Positions 1 through 8,815 of a DNA stretch of 32,249 nt are shown here, one piece after another. Numbering within the stretch: position 1 is the stretch's first letter; each line of letters opens with the position of its first letter. The stretch is taken from NCBI GenBank assembly GCA_009787015.1, contig WRGU01000045.1, positions 1 to 32,249 on the forward strand. The letters are read 5' to 3'. The DNA comes from Candidatus Saccharimonadota bacterium (lineage in GTDB: Bacteria > Patescibacteriota > Saccharimonadia > Saccharimonadales > Saccharimonadaceae). A program made the translations under genes and the position numbers. The notes below the pieces were generated by a model. That model did no database searches and was not told the DNA's origin. It saw only the letters and a program-made list of their open reading frames with translations.

Positions 1-19
1 CTCTGAGGATAATGACGAT

Positions 20-808
20 ATGATCGCGGTTTTTCGACGCGATTTGATTGAGGAGGTGATCCGGAAACTGGACGATCCCGAATGTGATAACCCCGAAAAC
101 CGCGCCATGCTCCGCAAGGAAACTAATCGTTTATTTTATGACAGGAGGGTAGAGGGATCTTTATTGCATATCGGGCGGAATTATCCGGGCGATCACGTGC
201 CCGTGCAAGATTTGGCTATTCAGCAACCTTTTTCCGAAGGTGTCTATATTGATCCGAATGGGATTAGATCGATTGTTTATGTTTTGCCAACAGAAAATAA
301 TCCGACCGGAACATTGGAAATGTCATATTCTGAAACCAAAAGAGTGTTTAAGCGCACCGGTTATGCGCGTCCGCATATCGAGAGTACACTCAAAGATCAA
401 GTTATTTACGAAGAAGACCCATCCATTCTGCCGTCGCTTCGAAATTCGATCGTCGGCGATCCAGAGGATTTAGCGGGTGATATTTTGACTCCGCGCAACG
501 AATTATTGCGCGAAGCCTTTGCTTGGCGCAATTTTGAATGCAGTATTTTGCGCGATATACAAAAATTCGGTCGGGCGCGATTCGAGTCCGAGTTAAAAGC
601 TTCTGGAACATTGGACGAAATTCGCGCGCGTTGGGATGAAACTATCGAAATCCTAAACCGAACATACGATAGCGACGAAAGGTCAGCAGAATATTTAACT
701 TTAGTCCTAAATCAAATGAGCGACATGATTACACTGCTAAGATCAGGAAACGGCACTGCGGACGTGATAGCGCGTTCGGCGATGCAGTTATTTGGATTGA
801 ACGACTAG
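20..808 (+). CDS. hypothetical protein (frame is open upstream to the window edge, so probably the 3' part of a longer gene)
   Basis: 262-aa ORF; codons upstream of the ATG (tct gag gat aat gac gat) are also open; no family recognised. Confidence 0.6.
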   Translation: MIAVFRRDLIEEVIRKLDDPECDNPENRAMLRKETNRLFYDRRVEGSLLHIGRNYPGDHVPVQDLAIQQPFSEGVYIDPNGIRSIVYVLPTENNPTGTLEMSYSETKRVFKRTGYARPHIESTLKDQVIYEEDPSILPSLRNSIVGDPEDLAGDILTPRNELLREAFAWRNFECSILRDIQKFGRARFESELKASGTLDEIRARWDETIEILNRTYDSDERSAEYLTLVLNQMSDMITLLRSGNGTADVIARSAMQLFGLND

Positions 809-1762
809 AAAAACAATATAAGCAACGTAAATCACCACAAAAATCACGCCATTCCACCGACCAATTTTATGTTTATTAAATAATAGAATCGCCCACAGCA
901 ATAGCGTTGCGCCAATCGCCACAAATAAATCGATCAGCGAATTGGCGTTAAACGGCAGTGGTCGAATTAGCGACGATACGCCCAAAATCCATAGGGCGTT
1001 AAAGATATTCGATCCGACCACGTTGCCGATGGCGATATCGGCATTTTTGCGCCACGCCGCCACTGCGGAAGTCATCAGTTCGGGCAGCGACGTGCCGACC
1101 GCGACGATGGTCAAACCAATCAAACCCTCCGACACGCCGAACGTTGCGGCGATTTCGGTTGCGCTGTCCACGATCAATTTGCCGCCGATGGTTAAACCTG
1201 CTACGCCGGCAACAATCATTAACCACGATTTACCAATCTTGATTTCCTTGACGCTTTCCGATTCTTCTTTTTCTAGTTTCCGGTCAGGATGTTTTTTAGT
1301 TTGACGAAAAATATAGAACATGAAACCAGCAAATCCGAGCAGTAAAATTGCGCCATCGAAACGCGATATAAACATCGAATTGCCGCCGAAGAACTGATCA
1401 GAAATTACGAGGATCGCCAGCAAAATCATCGCGCCGACCGCGAAACTCATTTCATAACGCACGGTTTGACTTTTGGCGACGAGCGGGAAAATGATCGCCG
1501 AAATACCTAAAATCAGCAAAATATTCGCGACATTTGAGCCAACAATGTTCCCGATCGCGAGGGCTTGCGAACCTTGGATCGACGCGAAAATATTAACAAT
1601 CAGTTCCGGCATCGATGTGCCAAACGCCACGATTGTCAGTCCAATAATCAGCGGCGAAACCCCGATTTTCTTCGCGACCGACGATGCGCCCTCGACCAAC
1701 CAATCCGCGCCCTTGATCAGTGCCGCAAACCCGATGATCAAAAATGAAATCGTTAAAAACAT
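788..1762 (-). CDS. calcium/sodium antiporter, CaCA family (YrbG-like)
   Basis: Two alpha-repeat motifs: GLTIVAFGTSMPELIVN...GNIVGSNVANILLILG and GLTIVAVGTSLPELMTS...GNVVGSNIFNALWILG. Confidence 0.93.
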   Translation of the reverse strand: MFLTISFLIIGFAALIKGADWLVEGASSVAKKIGVSPLIIGLTIVAFGTSMPELIVNIFASIQGSQALAIGNIVGSNVANILLILGISAIIFPLVAKSQTVRYEMSFAVGAMILLAILVISDQFFGGNSMFISRFDGAILLLGFAGFMFYIFRQTKKHPDRKLEKEESESVKEIKIGKSWLMIVAGVAGLTIGGKLIVDSATEIAATFGVSEGLIGLTIVAVGTSLPELMTSAVAAWRKNADIAIGNVVGSNIFNALWILGVSSLIRPLPFNANSLIDLFVAIGATLLLWAILLFNKHKIGRWNGVIFVVIYVAYIVFLVVQSK

Positions 1763-1783
1763 GAGAATATTGTAGCACAGATT

Positions 1784-3025
1784 TTAGTACGGATCTTTCC
1801 AATGCGGTTGTTGCGATTCGGGGGCGAAAAAGTTGGTTTTCGGGTCGATGCCGTCGGGTAAATAGGACACGTTCGACATTCTAAAGCCCGGTTTCCATTG
1901 TTGTTTTTCGCCGGACTGTGATCGTCCGAAACCTAATTCGCCCATCAATTTCGTGTCGGCGTTGCGCAGGTGCAACGGGACGGGGAGGTGCGCGGTTTGT
2001 TTGGCGAGGTTTTTGGCTTCCGCCCAAGCCTCGTAACTCTCGCGCGATTTTTTGGCTTTCGCCAACGCGGCGGCGACGTGGCTCAAGATGATTCCGCCCT
2101 CTGGCATGCCGACGCGTTCGATGGACATGAATGCGGATAATGCCAAATTCAGCGCGCCATTTCCCGCCAAACCGATGTCCTCGCTCGCGAAAATGACCAT
2201 GCGACGGGCGATGAATTTCGGATCTTCACCTGCCTCGACCATACGTGCGAGGTAATATAATGTTGCGGTTGGGTCGCTGGCGCGCATGGATTTAATGAAC
2301 GCGGAAATGTGATAGGAATGTTCGCCGCCGGTTTTGTTATAGTTCGGCTGCCGTCGTCCGACCGCCTGTTCGACGATTTCGGGCGTGACTTTTTCGGTCA
2401 TGCCGAGTGCCAGTTCGAGATTTCCCAGCGCCGTTCGCGCATCGCTGCCCGACATCGCAACTAATAAATCGAGAGCTTTCGGCGTGACGCGTTTGACGGC
2501 TTTTTCGGATTTTATCGCACGCTGTAAAATTTCGCGAATATTTTCCGTGGTCAGAGGTTCGAGCACCACCACGCGCGAACGCGATAATAGCGGCGAAATA
2601 ACTTCAAACGACGGATTTTCAGTAGTCGCGCCGATCAAAATTATCAGACCTGATTCCACGTGGGGCAGGAACGCGTCCTGTTGGGCTTTGTTGAAACGAT
2701 GAATTTCGTCGACAAACAGGATCGTGCGGATTTGCAGATTCCAGTTTTGCCGCGCGCGGACGATGACGTCCTCAACGTCGGCTTTTTTGGCGATAACGGC
2801 GGAAATTTCGATGAAATCCGCGTCCATTTCGCGCGCAATAATTCGCGCCAAAGTCGTTTTACCCGTACCCGGCGCACCCCAAAAAATCAATGAAACAGGT
2901 TCTTTCTTGTCGACAATTTTGCGCAAAATACCATCGCTGCCGACCAACTTTTCCTGACCAACCACATCGTTCAGCGTTTGCGGGCGCATACGTTCCGCCA
3001 AAGGAACTGCTCTCTCGTTCTCCAT
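1784..3025 (-). CDS. rarA: replication-associated recombination protein A (RarA/MgsA), AAA+ ATPase
   Basis: PLAERMRPQTLNDVVGQEKL, Walker A GAPGTGKTTLA, Walker B LFVDEIHRFNKAQQDAFLPHVE, IGATTENPSFEV. Confidence 0.95.
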   Translation of the reverse strand: MENERAVPLAERMRPQTLNDVVGQEKLVGSDGILRKIVDKKEPVSLIFWGAPGTGKTTLARIIAREMDADFIEISAVIAKKADVEDVIVRARQNWNLQIRTILFVDEIHRFNKAQQDAFLPHVESGLIILIGATTENPSFEVISPLLSRSRVVVLEPLTTENIREILQRAIKSEKAVKRVTPKALDLLVAMSGSDARTALGNLELALGMTEKVTPEIVEQAVGRRQPNYNKTGGEHSYHISAFIKSMRASDPTATLYYLARMVEAGEDPKFIARRMVIFASEDIGLAGNGALNLALSAFMSIERVGMPEGGIILSHVAAALAKAKKSRESYEAWAEAKNLAKQTAHLPVPLHLRNADTKLMGELGFGRSQSGEKQQWKPGFRMSNVSYLPDGIDPKTNFFAPESQQPHWKDPY

Positions 3026-3051
3026 GCTACCATTCTATCACAAAATATGTT

Positions 3052-3873
3052 ATGATGTCCGACATGAGCAAAATAAATTGGGATATGATACAGGGCGTCG
3101 ATCGCGAGCGTCCGGCGGAACTACAAAATCGTTGGGACGCGGCGCTAGGTGAAACGGCGATGACGCTTTTTCCGGGCGTGAATTGGGGGGGGGTTGATTT
3201 AGTCGCTGAGCTCGAAAAACTGACTCACGCGAATTTTCATCGTGAACACGAAAAATTAATTCTCGGGCTTAATGGTCCAGGCGCATCGGGTAAGGGCACG
3301 TTTGGGCGTCATATTCTGACAACTAAAGGTTATCTGAAAATCGTCAATGACACAACCCGCGCCAAGCGCGATGGCGAGGTTGAAGGTGAAGATTATTATT
3401 ACATCAGCGAGGAAGAATTTTTTAAACGGCGCGATGCGGGCGAATATTTAATGACTCTCGAGCGGCCAGGTCGCGGTTGGTATGGCACACGAATCAGCGA
3501 AGTTGCTCTAAAACTGGCGCAATCCAGGAAGGGTGTCTTGTTCGAGGATAATCCGGAAAATCAAATAAAATTATTTAACAGTGATTTTATTAGGGAACAA
3601 AAGAATGTTGATCTGGCGACAATGGAGATTTTGCCGCGAACACCGCTCATCGAAACATCGATCATTCAATTGCAAAAACGCCTATCGGAAGAACCTGATC
3701 CGGCAAAACGAATTCTCACCCAACCGGTTTTCGAGGCAACTCTCGGCGACCGGCAAGTCGACGAATTCATGCATTTCGAAAAGTTAGCGCAACAGCCCGG
3801 CGTCCAACCCGTTGTCGTAATGAGCGGCGACGCCGATCGTGCCAAACATTTGATCGATCGCCTGCCACTCTAA
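3052..3873 (+). CDS. divergent guanylate-kinase-like P-loop kinase
   Basis: P-loop GLNGPGASGKGT; DTTRAKRDGEVEGEDYYYISEEEFFKRRDAGEYL resembles the GMP kinase TRPPRxGEVDGxDYxFxSxEEF region. The track ORF begins at 2890, but the start is more likely ATG 3052 (or 3064) because 2890 lies inside rarA. Confidence 0.75.
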   Translation: MMSDMSKINWDMIQGVDRERPAELQNRWDAALGETAMTLFPGVNWGGVDLVAELEKLTHANFHREHEKLILGLNGPGASGKGTFGRHILTTKGYLKIVNDTTRAKRDGEVEGEDYYYISEEEFFKRRDAGEYLMTLERPGRGWYGTRISEVALKLAQSRKGVLFEDNPENQIKLFNSDFIREQKNVDLATMEILPRTPLIETSIIQLQKRLSEEPDPAKRILTQPVFEATLGDRQVDEFMHFEKLAQQPGVQPVVVMSGDADRAKHLIDRLPL

Positions 3874-3933
3874 GTAATTTTGCGCACAAGGAAGATTTTC
3901 GCAAGATCTAGGTCTATGTTATAATCGTTCATT

Positions 3934-6927
3934 ATGAAACGTTACAATCCATCTGAAATCGAGCCGAAATGGCAAAAAATTTGGGAAGAGGGCGAGTCTT
4001 TCGCGGCGCAGGACAATTCCACCAAACCAAAAAAATATGTCGCGGGACAATTTCCGTATCCGTCAGGTGCGGGTTTGCACGCTGGTCACACGCGGGTTTA
4101 TAGCATCGTCGATGCTACGGCGCGTTTTTATCGCCAAAATGGCTACGAAGTTCTGAATCCGATGGGCTGGGATACGTTCGGTATGCCGGCGGAAAATTAT
4201 GCCATCAAAACCGGCATTTCGCCCCAGGCAGCGACCAAAACCAACATTGCGAATTTTAAACATCAGTTCAAACGTCTCGGTGTTTCGATCGATTGGGACA
4301 GGGAAATCAACACTTCGCACCCTGAATACTACAAATGGACGCAGTGGATTTTTGCGCAGTTATATAAAAAGGGTTTAGCGTATCGCGCGGAAAATTATCA
4401 GTGGTGGTGTCCGATCGACAAAACCGTTCTCGCCAACGAACAGGTCGAAAACGGCAAATGTTGGCGTTGCGGATCAGAGGTCGAAAAGAAAAAAATGCGC
4501 CAGTGGTTTTTCCGAATCACCAAATATGCGGAAGAATTGTTGGCTGGACTCGACGATCTCGATTGGCCTGAGGGTGTTAAGGCGGCGCAGCGCAACTGGA
4601 TCGGTAAATCGACCGGTGCCGAAATCGATTTCGAGGTCGAGGATTACCCGCATTTTATTGACAAACGAAATCCCCTGCGGTCCGATAAACCGTTCACTAA
4701 ACGCAAAATTATTCAAGCCTTCGTTCATGATCCGAAAACCAACAAATATTTGTTCGTAAAGTGGAAAAAATTCCCCTGGACGTCGTGCGTGATCGGTGGC
4801 ATCGAGGGCGACGAGGACGCCGTGGCAGTGGCACGACGCGAAATCCTTGAGGAAACTGGGTATAAAAACCTGAAATTTGAACGGGTTTTGGGTAAGTTAA
4901 GGTCGGAATTTTACGCGGCGAATAAGGAAGTAAATCGCGATACTGATGCGACACAAGTTTTGTTTACATTAGAAAACGACGAACGCGCTAAAGTATCGGC
5001 GGAAGAGGATGCGATCCAAGAGCCGGTTTGGCTGGACCGTAGCGAGTGTCAATACGATGACATGCCAAACTATGACGAAACGATGTTGGCGTTCGAACGC
5101 ATCGACGGCAAACGCCCGACGCACAAAATCACGACATTTACAACGCGACCCGACACGATGTTCGGCATTACTTTCCTGGTCCTCGCACCCGAACACCCGA
5201 TGGTTGGGAAAATTACCACCGAGGAATACGCCCGCGAAGTCGAGAAGTATCGCGCCGCAACTCTGAAAAAATCCGACATCGAACGCCAGGAAAACAAAGA
5301 AAAAACCGGCGTATTCACCGGCGCATACGTGATTAATCCGGCGAATGGTGAACGCGTGCCGGTTTGGGCCGGTGATTTCGTTATTGCCGGCTATGGCACA
5401 GGCGCGATTTTGGCGACGCCGGCGCACGACGAACGCGACTGGGAATTCGCCGTGAAATTCAACCTCCCGATCAAAGTAGTCCTAAATCCGACGTCGATTG
5501 ATTCGAAAGATCTATCGCAGGAAATCCAAAAAATGACAAATGGCGACGAATTCAATCACGCTTTTCATGATGAAGGTGTGATGGTTAATTCTGGCGAATT
5601 TAGCGGTCTGTCGTCGCCCGAAATGCGCGAAAAAGTCGTCAAATGGTTGGCACAGCGCGGTGCGGCGCGGTTCAAAACGACTTATAAAATGCGCGATTGG
5701 CTGATTTCACGCCAGCGTTATTGGGGCGCGCCGATTCCGATCGCGTATGATAAGGACGGCAACGAACATCTGATCCCCGACGATCAATTGCCGGTAATTC
5801 TGCCGAAAATTGACGATTACAAACCGGACGATTCGGGTCGGTCGGCGCTCGCCAAATCGCCAGAATTTACGAAAGTTATCATCGATGGCATCGAGATGAC
5901 CCGCGAAACTGACACGATGGACGGATTCGCCTGTTCGTCATGGTATCTGCTACGTTACGCCGATCCGCGCAATGGTCAACACGCGTGGGATCCAAAAAAA
6001 GTTAATTTTTGGAATCCGGTCGACTATTACGTCGGCGGCGAGCATTCGACGACGCATATGTTATATGTTCGAATGTGGACGATGTTTTTCCGCGAACTCG
6101 GGTTAACGGACTTTTCCGAACCGATCACGAAATTTATGAAAAATGGTCAGATTTTGGCGGCGGACGGCACAAAAATGTCCAAATCGAAAGGCAACACCAT
6201 CGACCCCCTCGAAGTCATCGATTCCGGATACGGCGCGGACGCGCTCCGCACCTATATCCTATTTATGGTCCCACCCGATATGGACGCAGCGTGGAGCTTG
6301 CAGGGTCTAGGTGGCGTCCATCGTTTCCTCGGGCGGGTGTGGAATCTGGTGCAGGAGTATGTAGAATTGAGCGACGCGAGCCGTTTCGGACCGCCGACCT
6401 CTTGCTCTGTGAGTGAGGCGGGACGAAATGGTGAGAAGGAGCGGGATAATGACGGTCTTAATCGTATCATTCACAAAACCATCAAAAAAGTCACGAACGA
6501 CATGCGCCGCAGTAGTTTCAATACGGCGATTGCGGCGTTGATGGAATGCACGAACGAGCTGTACAAATTAAAGGAAAATGGCTTTAATGATGAGTGGCGA
6601 AAGGCGCTGTCGGACATGATGCTGCTGCTCGCGCCGTTTGCGCCCCATATGGCGGCGGAATTGTTCGAACAACTCGGCAACAAGGAAATGGTTGAACAGG
6701 CTACCTATCCGACTTGGGACGAGAAATACCTAGTTTCCGACGTGATGACGATCGCGGTCCAGGTCAACGGCAAACTCCGCGCCACCATCACCGTTCCCGT
6801 CGACGCCGATCGCGCCGAAATCGAAAAAACCGCCCTCGCCCACGAAAACGCCGCCAAATTCATCGGTGGCAAAAAACCGAAAAAGATCATCTACGTGCCG
6901 GGCAAAATCGTGAACGTTGTGATCTAA
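3934..6927 (+). CDS. leuS: leucyl-tRNA synthetase with an inserted NUDIX domain in CP1
   Basis: HIGH-region PYPSGAGLHAGHTRVY, editing motifs TTFTTRPDTMFG and GYGTGAILATPAHDERDWEFA, KMSKSKGN; internal Nudix box GGIEGDEDAVAVARREILEETGY. Confidence 0.97.
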   Translation: MKRYNPSEIEPKWQKIWEEGESFAAQDNSTKPKKYVAGQFPYPSGAGLHAGHTRVYSIVDATARFYRQNGYEVLNPMGWDTFGMPAENYAIKTGISPQAATKTNIANFKHQFKRLGVSIDWDREINTSHPEYYKWTQWIFAQLYKKGLAYRAENYQWWCPIDKTVLANEQVENGKCWRCGSEVEKKKMRQWFFRITKYAEELLAGLDDLDWPEGVKAAQRNWIGKSTGAEIDFEVEDYPHFIDKRNPLRSDKPFTKRKIIQAFVHDPKTNKYLFVKWKKFPWTSCVIGGIEGDEDAVAVARREILEETGYKNLKFERVLGKLRSEFYAANKEVNRDTDATQVLFTLENDERAKVSAEEDAIQEPVWLDRSECQYDDMPNYDETMLAFERIDGKRPTHKITTFTTRPDTMFGITFLVLAPEHPMVGKITTEEYAREVEKYRAATLKKSDIERQENKEKTGVFTGAYVINPANGERVPVWAGDFVIAGYGTGAILATPAHDERDWEFAVKFNLPIKVVLNPTSIDSKDLSQEIQKMTNGDEFNHAFHDEGVMVNSGEFSGLSSPEMREKVVKWLAQRGAARFKTTYKMRDWLISRQRYWGAPIPIAYDKDGNEHLIPDDQLPVILPKIDDYKPDDSGRSALAKSPEFTKVIIDGIEMTRETDTMDGFACSSWYLLRYADPRNGQHAWDPKKVNFWNPVDYYVGGEHSTTHMLYVRMWTMFFRELGLTDFSEPITKFMKNGQILAADGTKMSKSKGNTIDPLEVIDSGYGADALRTYILFMVPPDMDAAWSLQGLGGVHRFLGRVWNLVQEYVELSDASRFGPPTSCSVSEAGRNGEKERDNDGLNRIIHKTIKKVTNDMRRSSFNTAIAALMECTNELYKLKENGFNDEWRKALSDMMLLLAPFAPHMAAELFEQLGNKEMVEQATYPTWDEKYLVSDVMTIAVQVNGKLRATITVPVDADRAEIEKTALAHENAAKFIGGKKPKKIIYVPGKIVNVVI
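6369..6443. repeat. in-frame repeat insertion inside leuS (family C)
   Basis: Reverse complement CCGCTCCTTCTCACCATTTCGTCC...ACGGCTCGCGTCGCTC matches the intergenic copy at 27539-27624. Confidence 0.75.
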
Positions 6928-7017
6928 AATGTCCCTAAATGACTATGACCAACCCCCGTTAAAGTGACCAAAAAGCGACTACGAGAATGTCCCTAATAAT
7001 GTCCCTGTAAAAAACTG

Positions 7018-7046
7018 TTGCGCAAAATAAAAAAACGTGCTAAAAT
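7018..7046 (+). promoter_or_regulatory. sigma70-type promoter for the ribosomal operon
   Basis: TTGCGC - 17 nt - TAAAAT, upstream of rplC. Confidence 0.6.
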
Positions 7047-7170
7047 GTTCACGAAATATTAGACAACGTTCTCGGGACGTTCGTAAGTCCTCTGTTAAAT
7101 TGACATCTCACGCGTCGATGAAACAGTGGAAACTGCAAATCTCGGGACGTTTTAAGTGGAAAAGGGAAGT

Positions 7171-7794
7171 ATGAAAAGTATATTCGGTACCAAACTTGGT
7201 ATGACCCAGATCATCGGCGAGAATGGCGTAATGATTCCCATTACGTTGCTTCAGGCCGCCCCTTGCACTGTAACTCAAGTCAAAACTGTCGAAAATGACG
7301 GTTATACAGCAGTGCAGGTCGGTTTTGGTGATGGGAAAAACTTGAGCAATGCCGTCGCCGGACACGTCAAGGAATCTGGCGTTACTCCTAAAACCTTGCG
7401 TGAAATCCGCATTGATGACAAGGAGTTAGGGGAAATCAAAGTCGGCGATAAAATATCCGCCGACATTTTTTCTGTTGGCGACAGCGTAGACGTCAGCGGG
7501 ATCAGCAAAGGTAAAGGCTGGGCGGGTACGATCAAACGCTACAATTTTAAACGCCATCGCAAAACGCACGGCGGTAAGGGTAACACCCGCAAGGTCGGTT
7601 CGATCGGCTCGATGTATCCGCAAAAAGTCATGAAAGGTCATCCAATGGCAGGTCAAATGGGCGCGGAAAATACCACTGTCAAGAATTTGACCGTGGCTTA
7701 TTTAGATACAGAGCGAAATCTGATCGGTGTTAAGGGCGCAGTGCCCGGTCCGAAAAAAGGCATCGTCGAGATCAATGGAAAGGAGACGAAGTAA
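7171..7794 (+). CDS. rplC: 50S ribosomal protein L3
   Basis: MKSIFGTKLGMTQII...GHPMAGQMGAENTTVKNLTV; ATG at 7171 preceded by aaaaggga (the track GTG start at 7156 is less likely). Confidence 0.96.
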   Translation: MKSIFGTKLGMTQIIGENGVMIPITLLQAAPCTVTQVKTVENDGYTAVQVGFGDGKNLSNAVAGHVKESGVTPKTLREIRIDDKELGEIKVGDKISADIFSVGDSVDVSGISKGKGWAGTIKRYNFKRHRKTHGGKGNTRKVGSIGSMYPQKVMKGHPMAGQMGAENTTVKNLTVAYLDTERNLIGVKGAVPGPKKGIVEINGKETK

Positions 7795-8399
7795 TGGCTG
7801 ACGTTAAATTAGACAAATCAGTATTTGCCGTCGAAGTTCCGAATCATGAACTGTTGAAATTGGCATACGAAGCGCATTTGGCGGCGAATCGTCAAGTCGG
7901 CGCGAAAACTCTGCGTCGCGGCGAGGTTAGCGGCGGTGGCAAGAAACCGTGGCGACAAAAAGGTACAGGTCGAGCCCGTTTCGGTTCGTCCCGCAACCCG
8001 ATTTGGCGCGGCGGTGGTGTGGCGTTCGGTCCTCTCGGGATTGAGAACTACAACAAAACTATCGCGAAGAGCGCGAAACGCGTCGCATTGCGCCAAGCAT
8101 TAACTTTGGCGAATCAAGACAAGAAGATTGTCATCATCGACACATTTGCTTGTCCGAATGGCAAAACCAAAGAAACTGTGGCGCTTCTAAACAAGTATAA
8201 AGTTTCCGATCAAGAGAACGTTTTATTGGTCGTCAGTGTCAAAGATGATTTGGTCATTCGCGCCACGAGCAATTTGCAAAATGTTAAGGTGGTCAATCCG
8301 ACGTACTTGAGCGTATTCGACATCTTAAACGCCGACAAAATTTTGATCAGCGAGAAGGCTTTGCCGATGATCGTTGAATGGCTGAAAGGAGATAAATAA
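7794..8399 (+). CDS. rplD: 50S ribosomal protein L4
   Basis: KPWRQKGTGRARFGSSRNPIWRGGGVAFGP. Confidence 0.96.
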   Translation: MADVKLDKSVFAVEVPNHELLKLAYEAHLAANRQVGAKTLRRGEVSGGGKKPWRQKGTGRARFGSSRNPIWRGGGVAFGPLGIENYNKTIAKSAKRVALRQALTLANQDKKIVIIDTFACPNGKTKETVALLNKYKVSDQENVLLVVSVKDDLVIRATSNLQNVKVVNPTYLSVFDILNADKILISEKALPMIVEWLKGDK

Positions 8400-8815
8400 T
8401 GTTAATTACTCCACGCATTAGCGAAAAAAGTTACAAATTGACGGTCGGAAATATTTACGTTTTCGATGTGCCAGTTTCCGCGAATAAAGCGGAGGTCATC
8501 GCAGCGATCAAAGCGCAGTATCCGGACGTTAAAATCGCGGATGTGCGATTGATGATTACGAAAGGCAAAGCTAAAGCCGTAAATCGCGGCAAGCGATCAC
8601 GCCCAGGCGTTGCCACACGCAAGGACGTCAAGAAAGCGTACGTCACAGTGCGCGAGGGCAAGATCGAAATTGCGGCGTTCAACGAAGTCGCGAATCAAAT
8701 GCAATCTGAACCGACCAAGGAAACTAAGGTCGAATCCAAAGTAAAGGCTGGGGCGGAAACGAAGAAAGCAGGTTTGCTGACACGTCGCCGCACTGGCAAC
8801 AGAGGAGATAAATAA
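8399..8815 (+). CDS. rplW: 50S ribosomal protein L23 with C-terminal extension
   Basis: LITPRISEKSYKLT...YVFDVPVSANKAEVIAAIKAQY; position between L4 and L2. Confidence 0.93.
   Translation: MLITPRISEKSYKLTVGNIYVFDVPVSANKAEVIAAIKAQYPDVKIADVRLMITKGKAKAVNRGKRSRPGVATRKDVKKAYVTVREGKIEIAAFNEVANQMQSEPTKETKVESKVKAGAETKKAGLLTRRRTGNRGDK

Noticed and set aside
2890-3051. N-terminal 54 aa of the track ORF 2890..3873
   Set aside because: Overlaps the divergently transcribed rarA; ATG 3052 is more plausible.
4969-5427. 152-aa minus-strand ORF
   Set aside because: Antisense to leuS; no RBS or family features seen.
3934-6927. NUDIX segment as an assembly chimera or separate gene
   Set aside because: The reading frame is continuous on both sides, with no internal stop, frameshift or SD; an in-frame domain insertion is simpler, though read support should be checked.
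8690-8812. L23 C-terminal extension as another palindromic insertion
   Set aside because: Only a very short hairpin (AGCA-GGTT-TGCT) is visible and there is no match to other repeat copies; evidence too weak.
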